Of a stretch of 64,000 nucleotides of DNA, positions 19,557 through 27,708 are shown one piece after another. This DNA is from G965276765 sp965276825 (GTDB taxonomy: Bacteria > Actinomycetota > Acidimicrobiia > Acidimicrobiales > Palsa-688): NCBI GenBank assembly GCA_965276825.1, contig OZ255630.1, positions 2,170,001 through 2,234,000 of the forward strand, in the 5' to 3' direction. Under the pieces are notes generated by a model. It was not told the origin of the DNA. It saw only the letters and a program-made list of their open reading frames with translations, and made no database searches. Made by a program: the position numbers and the translations under genes. Position 1 is the stretch's first letter. Each line of letters opens with the position of its first letter.

Positions 19557-20151
19557 GGGCGGAAACCGCTCGCCGGTCGAGAGCTTCCACGAAGCGGGCT
19601 GCCTGCCAGCCCGGCAGAGAGAACAGATCGGCGTATGCCTGAGCGAGCGGCGTGATCCGACCGTAACGACGAAGAATCCGGTCGGGCTCGGCGACGAGCA
19701 CTTCTGTGCCCTCCCCCGCTTCAGCCGCAGCGAGCTGCGGCAGGTGCGGATCCCCGTAGAACAGGACGGTGTCGTAGTCGGCGACCCGGTTGACACCACC
19801 GGAGTGGGCGACGACGGCACCGAAGCCGCCCAGGACCACTGTCGGGTCGGAGGCCAGGCGCTCGACCTCGACCGCCGGGACCGCCACACGGAAGCGGTCG
19901 ATGATGTCGCGCTGCACGTGGCGGTGAGCGGCGAAGAGCACCAGCAACCGGGCCGGGTCGAGGACCTGCAGCCCGTCGAAGAGACCGATCCCCACGGCGT
20001 CGATCTCCACCGGATGCCCCAGCGAGCGATGGGCAGTAGAGACCGGGATCTCCAGCTCCGCCGCAAGTGCGCTCACCGACGGCCACCGCCGACGCCCCTC
20101 GGCCGCCCCCACCAGCAGGTGGCGCCAGACGATCTCGATCACCGGCATCAC
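19531..20151 (-). CDS. AbiEi-like antitoxin with N-terminal HTH
   Basis: A 206-residue protein upstream of, and overlapping, the AbiEii-like toxin gene. The N-terminus holds a helix-turn-helix-like segment, PSVSALAAELEIPVSTAHRS (about residues 24-43). The C-terminal half (TEVLVAEPDRILRRYG, then LAQAYADLFSLPGWQAARFV) matches the second domain of AbiEi-type type IV antitoxins, which act on the toxin's effect without binding it tightly and repress their own operon. Order (antitoxin first) and overlap fit the AbiE arrangement. It lacks an obvious match to the best-studied AbiEi N-terminal domain, so the subgroup is unclear. Confidence 0.72.
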   Translation of the reverse strand: MMPVIEIVWRHLLVGAAEGRRRWPSVSALAAELEIPVSTAHRSLGHPVEIDAVGIGLFDGLQVLDPARLLVLFAAHRHVQRDIIDRFRVAVPAVEVERLASDPTVVLGGFGAVVAHSGGVNRVADYDTVLFYGDPHLPQLAAAEAGEGTEVLVAEPDRILRRYGRITPLAQAYADLFSLPGWQAARFVEALDRRAVSARDEPVLLV

Positions 20152-20159
20152 ACCCGAAT

Positions 20160-20554
20160 CCTACCTTCTTCCACCAATCAGTGGAAGCGAGGGAGGACCA
20201 CCCACGGCGAAGCGCGAGTCACACCACCACACCAAACCGCCACCCGTGGTGCAGATGTGGTGCAGCTGCCGAAGGAGCCGGCCGGACCAGCAGCCCCACG
20301 CTGTGACCAGGGCTTTACCGTGGAGGTGACATCCTTCGTTCGCGGATGTTCGCGCCTTCGATCACACGAAAGCCGTGGTAGGCGGGTCTGCATAATGCAG
20401 CCGCCATGGCGCTGCCCTACTTGTACGCGGCCGTCGGACGATGCCAGGTCGATAATGGCCAAGCTCGTGACTCGCTCAGCGAGCTAACGCGTACGGTCAC
20501 CCGGACCCAAGAACCTGTAGGAGTTGGCGAGCGCCAACACAATCCGTCCTGCGC
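20160..20554. other. Intergenic, no supported gene
   Basis: About 395 bases between the divergent-ending AbiE-like and BrnA-like genes. Short open frames exist on both strands but none shows a domain or Shine-Dalgarno site. The stretch around 20390-20470 is lower in GC, as is common near toxin-antitoxin loci. Confidence 0.5.
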
Positions 20555-21001
20555 TCAGCTGGCGTGCCGGGCCGCGTATTCGTCGAGGGCGTCCCGACTC
20601 ACGTCAGACAGACGCCGACCCTGCGCAGCTGCGATGGATTCGAGAGCGCTGCGGGTACGCGTGGTGACTCGCACCCGTACTTGGATCGAAGGGCCTTCGC
20701 CGGGAGCGTCGCCAACACGTGGCCTGCCACCGAGCCGGCGGCGCAATTGTGCTGGGTCGCTGATGACCCTTGCTCGTCCAGATTCGACGTCGGCTGCAAG
20801 CTTCTCGGCGTATTCGTCGGTCGCCGCCTTGGCCGCTTCTCGCCACGTCCAAGCAGGCTCGGCCGCCATCTCCTCTGCTGTCGCGCCCATAAGCTCGGCG
20901 ACCTCCTGATCGCTCATGGCATCGATCTCGGCGATGGTCATCCCGGCCAGGCGTTCGGCAAGGCCCTCGTGCTCAGCGGCCGCGCTCTGTGAATAGGTCA
21001 T
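20555..21001 (-). CDS. Ribbon-helix-helix antitoxin (BrnA-like)
   Basis: A 148-residue protein. The C-terminal 55 residues form a ribbon-helix-helix-like domain: a strand (IQVRVRVTTRTRSALESIAA) and a helix (RLSDVSRDALDEYAARH). The N-terminal half is acidic and helical and probably wraps the toxin. Its ATG overlaps the stop codon of the toxin gene as ATGA. In BrnT/BrnA modules the toxin also comes first and the antitoxin second, with the antitoxin repressing the promoter. Confidence 0.75.
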   Translation of the reverse strand: MTYSQSAAAEHEGLAERLAGMTIAEIDAMSDQEVAELMGATAEEMAAEPAWTWREAAKAATDEYAEKLAADVESGRARVISDPAQLRRRLGGRPRVGDAPGEGPSIQVRVRVTTRTRSALESIAAAQGRRLSDVSRDALDEYAARHAS

Positions 21002-21228
21002 CGCAGGTACCTCGTGGCGTTGACGGGTCGGAGGGACATGGCATGGAACACGGCAAGCTCACCGCCCTCGGTCGATCGAGCAACAAGCTCGAGCATCTGC
21101 CCCGAAGCGTCGGCGCCAATAAAGAACAGCCCGTCTTCGACTTCGACCATCCGGACGGCATTGTTCATGGCGTGGCGGATCGCCTCCTCGCTGATGCCGT
21201 GGCGGCGTGCCGACCGGGTGATCCTCAT
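20998..21228 (-). CDS. BrnT-like toxin
   Basis: A 76-residue protein starting at the ATG at 21228. MRITRSARRHGISEEAIRHA opens it, with the strand pair VEVEDGLFFIGAD and LELVARSTEGGELAVFHAM following, which has the shape of BrnT/RelE-like ribonuclease toxins, although the typical C-terminal RxxS-x-R region is reduced to MSLRPVNATRYLR. It is coupled to the downstream antitoxin by ATGA. An inverted repeat-like GTGGTA...TACCAC-type sequence is just upstream (about 21236-21252), where an autoregulated promoter would be expected. Confidence 0.68.
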   Translation of the reverse strand: MRITRSARRHGISEEAIRHAMNNAVRMVEVEDGLFFIGADASGQMLELVARSTEGGELAVFHAMSLRPVNATRYLR

Positions 21229-21306
21229 CCATGTTGTGTACCACACTACCAGAGTGGCCTGGTTGGGACCCGCAGGTGGATAGCAAACGGTGGCAGGCTG
21301 GCACTG

Positions 21307-22026
21307 GTGAGCGGTTCCGACGATCGTCGAGCGGCTCTTCGGAGCGCCATCTTCGATGGGGACGGTCGACGCGTCGCCGTCGCACTCTCGAAGGGGCTCC
21401 GGGACGATCTGCTCCAGCTCGCAGGTGACGGACTCCTCGTCGCGTTGGCTCAAGGCGTGGAAGCAGCGCCCGACCTGGCCCGGCGCTGCGCCGAGCAGCT
21501 TCGCTGGCGCGCCTGGGAGGGAGACGACGATCTCGCCGACCAGCTCGACGCGGCGCTCAGCGAGCGGCCCGCACCCATGTTGCGTCCTCTTCCCGTCGAC
21601 CTCGAGGAGCTGGCGGGCATCCTCGAGGGTGACCCGGCCCATGGCGGCGGCCGGATCGACCTTCGCACCGGGGAGGTCTGGTCGCGGGCGGCGATCGACT
21701 ACGCCCGCGAGGTGGGCGAGGACGATCCCGACGACGAGGACCCCGAGCGCTGGCTCCCCGTGTGGTGCGAGGGCTCCCGGGAGGGCTATCGGGACATGGA
21801 GGACTTCATCGAAGCGCTTTCCGACGACGACCTGGCCGAGCGCCTTGCGATCGTCATCTCCGGGCGGGGCGCCTTCCGTCGCTTCAAGGACGTCCTCGAG
21901 CGCTGGCCCGGTGAGCTCGAGGCCTGGTACGCGTTCTCCGACGAGCGCCAACGAGGTCGCGCCCGAGCCTGGCTCGCCGCTGCGGGATACGCATCACGGC
22001 TACCGGTACACGACCCGCCGACGTAA
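21307..22026 (+). CDS. UPF0158 family protein
   Basis: About 239 residues, starting at a GTG at 21307 (uncertain, no strong ribosome site). The C-terminal part carries the family core: HGGGRIDLRTGEVWSRAAID near residue 118, EDFIEALSDDDLAERLAIVI near 163, and GRGAFRRFKDVLERWP then ARAWLAAAGY near the end. Members of UPF0158 have no established biochemical function. The gene is divergent from the BrnT/BrnA-like module, with fewer than 80 bases between the starts. Confidence 0.75.
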   Translation: MSGSDDRRAALRSAIFDGDGRRVAVALSKGLRDDLLQLAGDGLLVALAQGVEAAPDLARRCAEQLRWRAWEGDDDLADQLDAALSERPAPMLRPLPVDLEELAGILEGDPAHGGGRIDLRTGEVWSRAAIDYAREVGEDDPDDEDPERWLPVWCEGSREGYRDMEDFIEALSDDDLAERLAIVISGRGAFRRFKDVLERWPGELEAWYAFSDERQRGRARAWLAAAGYASRLPVHDPPT

Positions 22027-22110
22027 GCCGTGGAACGTTGCGTCGGTCCGGTTGGCTGGGGCAAGGCGCACACCCCCGCACAGACGCGGCTCCGGGACAT
22101 CCGGACGAGG

Positions 22111-22403
22111 TCAAGTGGACGATGCAACGCATGACCCCTCACCCCTGGAAGGCTAGCGAGCAGCGACTCGTCCTGAAGAACCCGACTGCACTCGAGGCGA
22201 TCCCGCGCTATCACATCGTCGCTTCGAGAACTGTGGACCTTGGCGCTCACGACGGCCTGCCGGCTACGGAGCGAATTGAACGCAGGTTCTTCCAGGTTGA
22301 CGGTCCTCATGCGCTCATGGTCACTGCGCCGCAGACCATCGCAGACTTGCTAACCAGGATCGCATCAGACGAGACGCCGGTTCATGGTGGTGAGCCGAGC
22401 TGA
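22111..22403 (+). pseudogene. C-terminal fragment of an alpha/beta hydrolase
   Basis: An open frame reads MQRMTPHPWKASEQRLVLKN, ALEAIPRYHIVASRTVDLG and QVDGPHALMVTAPQTIADLL. This matches the end of methylesterase-type alpha/beta hydrolases, including the catalytic-His region (GPHALMVTAPQ). The nucleophile domain is absent upstream. It is a stranded 3' fragment with no own start signal. Confidence 0.55.
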
Positions 22404-23164
22404 ATCGAAGCCGCGCTAGCTACTTCACCCTGAAGAAGTCGGCGCAACTTCTTTTGTAGTATTAGCCTCGATCCTCGGGAAGGATCGTTCAAATAGTCAG
22501 GCTGAGGTTTGCGAGGCAGGAAGCGCTCAAGATCGCCCGCAGACCCTCTGCCGATCCATCTAGACGACAGCTGACGACCGCCTTGGCGAATCGGCGTGCG
22601 CCCACCGACTCGGCCGAGCCCGTGTCGGCAAAAGCCTTGTAACTAAAACCGTGTGACCATTCGGGCTGCGACATCCCACCAGCCGATCATGGATCCGCCC
22701 CGTTGGCCACGCGGCCGGTTCAGGAAGATCTCCTAAAGCCCTGACCGACTCGCTCCGTAGAAATCCCAGCTAATTGAAGGGTTTCCGGCTCGGTCCGCCT
22801 GCCTGCCTCGCGGCCTGCTGCCTTACCGAGGATCGAGGTTAGGGCTTCGGGTGGTCAGGATCCCTGGGCGCAGGGGCGAGTGGTGGGATGATGGCCCGGG
22901 CCCTTTTGCGAGAAGGCACGCGCGCAGTCATGTTGCGTACTACGAACGCGTCGCCGACCTTGTGGGACGCGATCCTGCCCGAGACCAGCCAGCACGTCGT
23001 TGACCAGCGGAACGGACATACCGCGAGTTCAACCGGCGACTCGGACGGATCAGACCGAGCCGACCCAACAGCGCCCCCGGGGGCGCTTTCACAAGACGAT
23101 CCCCGGGGCGCCCGCCGCCGGGGGGACGGGTCATGGGAACAGCCCCTCCAGTAGCCTCCGAGTT
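22404..23164. other. Low-information region with a possible transposase scrap
   Basis: Most of 22404-22880 is lower in GC than its surroundings and holds no credible gene. From 22888 a short frame reads MMARALLREGTRAVMLRTTN and SPTLWDAILPETSQHVV, which resembles the first 40 residues of some actinobacterial transposases, then loses coding character. I do not call it as a gene. Confidence 0.4.
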
Positions 23165-23626
23165 GTGCAGGTTCGCTCGCTCGGGTTCGCCACCGAACTG
23201 ATGGTGCCTCGCCTCGCGGGCTCCGAGGCGGTCGACGCCGGTGACCACTTCGTATTGCGAACGGCGACCAACCCGAACTTCTGGTGGAGCAATTTCCTCC
23301 TGGCCGCCGGGTCATCGCGCCTCGATGCAGCGTTGGATGCCTTCCGCCAGGCGTTCCCCACCGCCGGCGACGTGGCCATCGGTGTCGACGGAACCGAGGG
23401 CGCGGTCCCTGCCTCCGCCACTTCGTGCGGAGCGGAGCCGGACGCCTCGGTGGTCCTGGCGGTCGCCAGTGACGAGCTGGCGCCTCGACGGTTTCGCACG
23501 CCCCACGCTCGACGACTGGCCGGCGGAGGACACTTGGCGTCGTCCGATCGGACCCGCAGAGTTCGCTCCTCGGTCGCCCCCGACGGCAACCCGACCACCT
23601 CCGAGATCCCGCTGCTGGAAACATGA
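23165..23626 (+). pseudogene. GNAT-like acetyltransferase N-terminal fragment
   Basis: From the GTG at 23165 the frame reads VRSLGFATELMVPRLAGSE, DHFVLRTATNPNFWWSNFLL and AFPTAGDVAIGVDGTEGAV, the N-terminal domain of a family of actinobacterial GNAT acetyltransferases. A frameshift near 23480 moves the continuation (LDGFARPTLDDWPAEDTW) to another frame, and the sequence then ends before the acetyl-CoA-binding motif A. Non-functional as it stands. Confidence 0.5.
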
Positions 23627-23637
23627 TGGAGCGAGTC

Positions 23638-24327
23638 ATGAATGCTCAATCGAGCGATCGTTCGCCAAGTCGGCAGGTCCTTGAGGGAGGATTCCGCGTT
23701 TTGCGGGCGTTGCCGGATGCGGATGTTGACCGACAAGTCGCCAACCTTGCCGAGCTGACCTCCCTTCCGCGCCCGACCGTTTACCGCCTGTTGGGGCAGC
23801 TGCGCCAGATTGGGGCGGTGGATCTCGGCGCGAACGGGCGCTGGGAGGTGTCACCAAGTTTGATGAGCGTCACCAGGCGGGCCGAGCCGGTGAGCGGATT
23901 GCGGCAGGTAGCGATGAAGGTCATGCAAGCGCTAAGGGAGCAAACCGGCGCCGCCGTGTCGTTGGTAGTGCCGACCGGAACCTCCTTCGTCGCGCTGGAA
24001 ATGATCCCGGGCCGAGAGAATCTGCCGATCGATGCCCGTGCTGGCGCCGACATGCCTGACACCACGGCGGCGGGACTCCTCCTTGGCTCGACCAAGCGTT
24101 CTGCGGGACGGATTCGTCCGTTCGGCGCTGCCGTCGACAACGAGGACGTGCTCGACGGGCTGACCTGCTACGCCAAGCTCCTGACCCTCCCCGGTGGCCG
24201 CCAAGCCTCTCTTCAGATCGCTACCTCGACGCTCCGGACGGCCGAGACGTTCGGGCCTGTGGTGCAACGAGCGGCGACGGCCTTGGAGGCGGCGATGGCA
24301 CGACAGACAAGCCGGTCGCGATCCTGA
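23638..24327 (+). CDS. IclR-family transcriptional regulator
   Basis: About 229 residues from the third of three closely spaced ATGs, chosen because GGAG lies eight bases ahead of it. Winged helix: VANLAELTSLPRPTVYRLLG (about residues 36-55). The effector-binding domain follows, with SLVVPTGTSFVALEMIPG and DMPDTTAAGLLLGS. The effector half is shorter than in classical IclR (about 250 residues in total). It is followed by an SDR gene in the same direction, with palindromes between them, so control of that SDR is likely. Confidence 0.82.
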   Translation: MNAQSSDRSPSRQVLEGGFRVLRALPDADVDRQVANLAELTSLPRPTVYRLLGQLRQIGAVDLGANGRWEVSPSLMSVTRRAEPVSGLRQVAMKVMQALREQTGAAVSLVVPTGTSFVALEMIPGRENLPIDARAGADMPDTTAAGLLLGSTKRSAGRIRPFGAAVDNEDVLDGLTCYAKLLTLPGGRQASLQIATSTLRTAETFGPVVQRAATALEAAMARQTSRSRS

Positions 24328-24389
24328 CCGGCGATGCAACGGGTCGGTGAGATCGCTCGAGCGAGGTCGGCTGTCCGCTCAGTGGACAA

Positions 24390-24431
24390 TTGACGGTATT
24401 CGCTGCGGGCCGCAGCCATAATGACGTTATG
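24390..24431 (+). promoter_or_regulatory. Tandem palindromes between IclR and SDR genes
   Basis: GCTGCGG-G-CCGCAGC (perfect 15-bp palindrome, 24402-24416) is followed at once by CATAA-TGACG-TTATG (perfect 5-bp arms, 24417-24431). A TTGACG at 24390-24395 and the CATAAT at 24417-24422 look like -35 and -10 boxes, although the 21-base spacer is long and is filled by the first palindrome. A regulator, most simply the IclR protein, could bind here. Confidence 0.5.
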
Positions 24432-24492
24432 CCCTGAGCTAACCGCTCCGGGTTGAACACTGAATTACTTTCCCTGACATTGGAGTGTCACC

Positions 24493-25251
24493 GTGCCCGA
24501 CAAGAAGGTCGCCCTCATTACGGGCGCCAGCCGCGGTCTCGGTCGCAGTATGGCCGGTCACCTCGCTCGCGCCGGCGTTGCCGTGCTCGGCACCTACAAG
24601 AGCGGCGCCGAGCAGGCAAAGCGGCTCGAGGCGGAAGTCGCCGAAAGTGGCGGAGAACTCGCGTTCATCCCGTTCGACGTCTCCCATTTTGACCGGTACG
24701 CCGACCTCGTCGACCGTGTGCGTCAGACGGTGTACGAGCGCTTTGCATCGCGGTACATCGATTACCTCGTCAACAACGCAGGCATCGGGACGTTCGCGTC
24801 TTACGAACAGACGACGACGAAGCAGTTCGACGAGTTGGTCACCGTCGACTTGAAGGCTCCGTTCTTCACGACCCAGGTGTTGCTGCCGGTGCTCCGCGAC
24901 GGCGGCCGAATCTTGAACGTATCGACTGCCCTGACCCGAGGCGTCGTCCCCGGCATGTCGGCGTACGCCGCGGTGAAGGGAGCGCTCGAGGTGCTGACGC
25001 GTTACCAAGCCGCCGAGCTCGCCGATAGACAGATCCGTGTGAACACGATCATGGGTGGCGCTGTCGACACTGACTTCGGCGACGGGATGATGCACAGCAA
25101 ACATGTCCAGGATCTATGCTCCCGCGTAATCGCATTGGGACGCATCGGCACAGCCGACGACGTCGGTGCCGCCGTCCCGGCCATCCTGTCCGACGCCTTC
25201 GGCTGGGCGAACGTTGGCTGCATCGAACTCACAGGCGGACAGAGCCTCTGA
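24493..25251 (+). CDS. Short-chain dehydrogenase/reductase
   Basis: A 252-residue classical SDR. The NAD(P)-binding loop is TGASRGLGRSMA (residues 10-21), NNAGIG lies near 95, the catalytic Ser in LNVSTAL near 142 and the Tyr-Lys pair in SAYAAVKGALEVL near 156. The C-terminal end (CIELTGGQSL) is typical of FabG-like enzymes. The start is GTG 24493, with GGAG nine bases upstream. Paired with an upstream IclR regulator and no other pathway genes, so the substrate is unknown. Confidence 0.92.
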   Translation: MPDKKVALITGASRGLGRSMAGHLARAGVAVLGTYKSGAEQAKRLEAEVAESGGELAFIPFDVSHFDRYADLVDRVRQTVYERFASRYIDYLVNNAGIGTFASYEQTTTKQFDELVTVDLKAPFFTTQVLLPVLRDGGRILNVSTALTRGVVPGMSAYAAVKGALEVLTRYQAAELADRQIRVNTIMGGAVDTDFGDGMMHSKHVQDLCSRVIALGRIGTADDVGAAVPAILSDAFGWANVGCIELTGGQSL

Positions 25252-25340
25252 ACGGCAACATGCCGATACGCTTCGTTCGACAGCGTTAGGGTCCGGTGCG
25301 GGTTTGATTGGGGGGCCGGCTCTCCTGGAGGGGTGGGTCG

Positions 25341-27118
25341 TCAGGCGGCTGACGGGATGATCCCGTCGGCGTAGCGGGATGCGTAGACGCGTTCATGCTC
25401 GGCGGTGAGGTGGTGTTGCCAGTACTCGTCCCAGTCGCCGTTGGCGCGAACGGCTCGTAGCTTCAGCATCGCTTCGCCTCCTTCGAGAGACCACCGGGCT
25501 CCGGTGATGTCGAAGCGGTCGCGGACGAGATGTCGGCACGCCCCTTCGATCACCCCGGTGGCGATGGGCCATCCTTCCGAGAGTGCTCTGGGGTAGTCGA
25601 GGTAGGGCTGCTTGTTTTTTAAGTACCTCACGCAGTCGTCGGCTTTCTTGCGCCGTGTCCCGTCGAGGTGGAGTGCGGTGGCTTGCGGGCGATCCCGCCG
25701 GCGACGAGGCCAGCGCGGCCCGAGAGCACGGCAAGGCCCTTCTCGGCGACCCAGCGCTCGGCGGCTGGATCGCCCTCGTTGAAGAAGCACCAGGCAGCAC
25801 CCCGGAGGTACTGCAGGGCGTGGATGAAGTCACAGACGACGGTGACCTTGACGCCACGGCGGCGTGCCTCGGCACGAATCGCCTCGATCTGGTGCTTGGC
25901 ACCATCGACGAGCGCGACCCACGGCCGCTGATGCTCGGGGTCGCGGCGCTCGGCCTCGTCGAAGGCTTCAGCGATCACCGCTTTCGCGTTCTCTACCACG
26001 CTTGCGGTGAGCCACTTCGCCTTCGCCGCCGGTGCCGGCGCCTTGTCTTTGTCGTCGCTTCGGGCGAAGACGTCACCAGCAGTGCGCGGCGCCGGGGTGG
26101 CGTCGTAGACGACGGCGAGCTCGGCCATGCGCTTCGAGTTGCGCTGCTCGCCTTTCGACAGGCTGGTGGTCAGTTTGTGCTTGCCGGCCCGGGCGGCTCT
26201 CATGGGCGCAGGGCGCAGGGCGCAGCGCGTCGGGGCGCATGACGATCCCCTTGCCGTCAGCGGAGATGACGAGCACGTCGGTTTCAGCGGCGGGCTCGCG
26301 CCCGTTGTCGTCGTAGAAGCCGTCGATGTCGGCGGCGGCACGCCGGGTGAGGTTCTCCACCTGACGCTTGCCGAGCTCGAGGCCCGTCGTCCGCCCGATC
26401 GCTGCCTGTGCCTCCTCGTAGCTGCTCCGTGTCGCCTCGATCGCCGCGAGCTGACGAAGGCCGTGGCTGTGACGCTCGGCCGGAAGGTTCAACGCCCCGT
26501 CGGCAAGGTGCAGGTTCTCCGCCCCTTTGGCCCGATACGCGAACCGGGTGACGGTGACCTCGCCGACGACGGTCTCGAGGACCCAGTGGTGGCTGGCTTC
26601 GATCGCGTCGTGGGAGATGCCGGCGGCGTCGACGACAGACACCGCCCGGCGCTCACGGCCGGCGCGCAGCTCCAGGTGGTCCTGGAACAACCGGCGGAGC
26701 AGCTCCCGTCCGTCTGCGGCGAGGCGGACCTCGATCTGCTCGTGGGTGAGGCTGGCGGCCTCCGCTCCAGAGAGGAACTCGACAACCCTGCCGTACAGAA
26801 CACCGGAGGCGGCGAAGGCCTCACTCAGCTCCGGCGACCCAAGCCCCGAACCAGTGTCTCCAGACCTGCGTTCCCCTCCGCCTCGAGCCGTTGGCGCGCC
26901 GCCCGATAGCGCTCCGTCGCCGCCCGCACCGACTCGATCAGCTCCTCGGGCAGGCTCACCGAGCGCGCCCGACTGGCAGCTGAATAGCTGAGAAGCACCT
27001 GCTCGTGGAGCGTCTCCCCGCTCGCGCACCGGCAGTTCGGCTTCCCGCACCGGCGACGATGGGTGACGACGGTCCCCCGCAGCATTTCAGGCACCTGAAC
27101 CTTGGTCCTCGACGGCAC
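25341..27118 (-). mobile_element. ISKra4-like element, transposase broken by frameshifts
   Basis: On the minus strand a short leading gene (26825-27118) is followed by a transposase in three frames. The first piece has SLTHEQIEVRLAADGRELLR and VISADGKGIVMRPDALR, the second has RPWVALVDGAKHQIEAI and VVCDFIHALQYLRGAAW, and the third has LSEGWPIATGVIEGACRHLV and RFDITGARWSLEGGEAML. This is the ISKra4 (ISAzba1-like) DDE layout with D, D and E in order. Shifts lie near 26210 and 25690. The first coincides with three tandem GGGCGCA units (26204-26224), a likely slippage duplication. Exact element ends were not found. Confidence 0.82.
26825..27118 (-). CDS. Small leading protein of the ISKra4-like element
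   Basis: 97 residues. It carries a Cys cluster (HRRRCGKPNCRCASGE, about residues 21-36) and then a helical segment. Proteins like it (DUF6788 type) commonly precede ISKra4-group transposases; their function is not established and a DNA-binding role is plausible. Its 3' end overlaps the start of the transposase frame. Intact. Confidence 0.7.
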   Translation of the reverse strand: MPSRTKVQVPEMLRGTVVTHRRRCGKPNCRCASGETLHEQVLLSYSAASRARSVSLPEELIESVRAATERYRAARQRLEAEGNAGLETLVRGLGRRS

Positions 27119-27249
27119 GAGCCATACCGTACTCCCCTCATCTGCCTAGTAATAACAGGCAGATACTCGATGCTGAAGACCGAAAGGTGGCGGATACCTC
27201 GGGCCCCAGTCCCAGCCGAACGATGCTCCTATGGGTTGTCATCTATGAA

Positions 27250-27705
27250 GGAGCGCCTTGTGTCAAGAGGTCCGGACGGGTTTTCGTCCGGTCCGTTGCG
27301 CCCCGGAGGGGCGTTGGGGGTGTTCCGGAGCGCGTCGAAGCGGCCCCAGGTCGTCCGCGGAGCTGACGGGAAGGGCGGTCAAGGCCGGCCGTAGGCCGCC
27401 CGGAGGGGGAGCCTTGACGGCCCGGTCAGGGTTCGTCAGGGATCATTGTTTGGCGAAGCCGGTCACGGCTTCGCTGGATGCACCTTCCCCTGGGGGGTGC
27501 GGCGCGTTGCGGTTCGTTCTCCAGTGAGCTCGCTTGCTCGAGGGCATGCCCGTTTCCCGGGTGCCGGTCATCTATCCGCCACGACGATAGGTGTGGCATG
27601 GAGGGGTTCGGCCGCAGCCAGACGGGCTCAATCAAGGGGGCGACCACGCCGGGGGTCCGGGGGTCATGACAAACAACGAGCTCGCGTGCTGGCTGCGCCG
27701 GCCGG
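27250..27705 (-). ncRNA. Structured IS110-flank; candidate bridge RNA
   Basis: The 450 bases downstream of the first IS110-family gene contain no good gene but many strong hairpins: GGACG-GGTTTT-CGTCC (about 27275), CGCCCC-GGA-GGGGCG (about 27300), the perfect 9-bp GCGAAGCCG-GTCA-CGGCTTCGC (about 27453-27474) and GCCCG/CGGGT (about 27545). IS110-group elements encode a bridge RNA in a non-coding end that guides recombination; in the IS1111 branch it lies 3' of the gene, as here. The boundaries and the guide loops were not determined, so this is a candidate only. Confidence 0.4.
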
Positions 27706-27708
27706 GTC

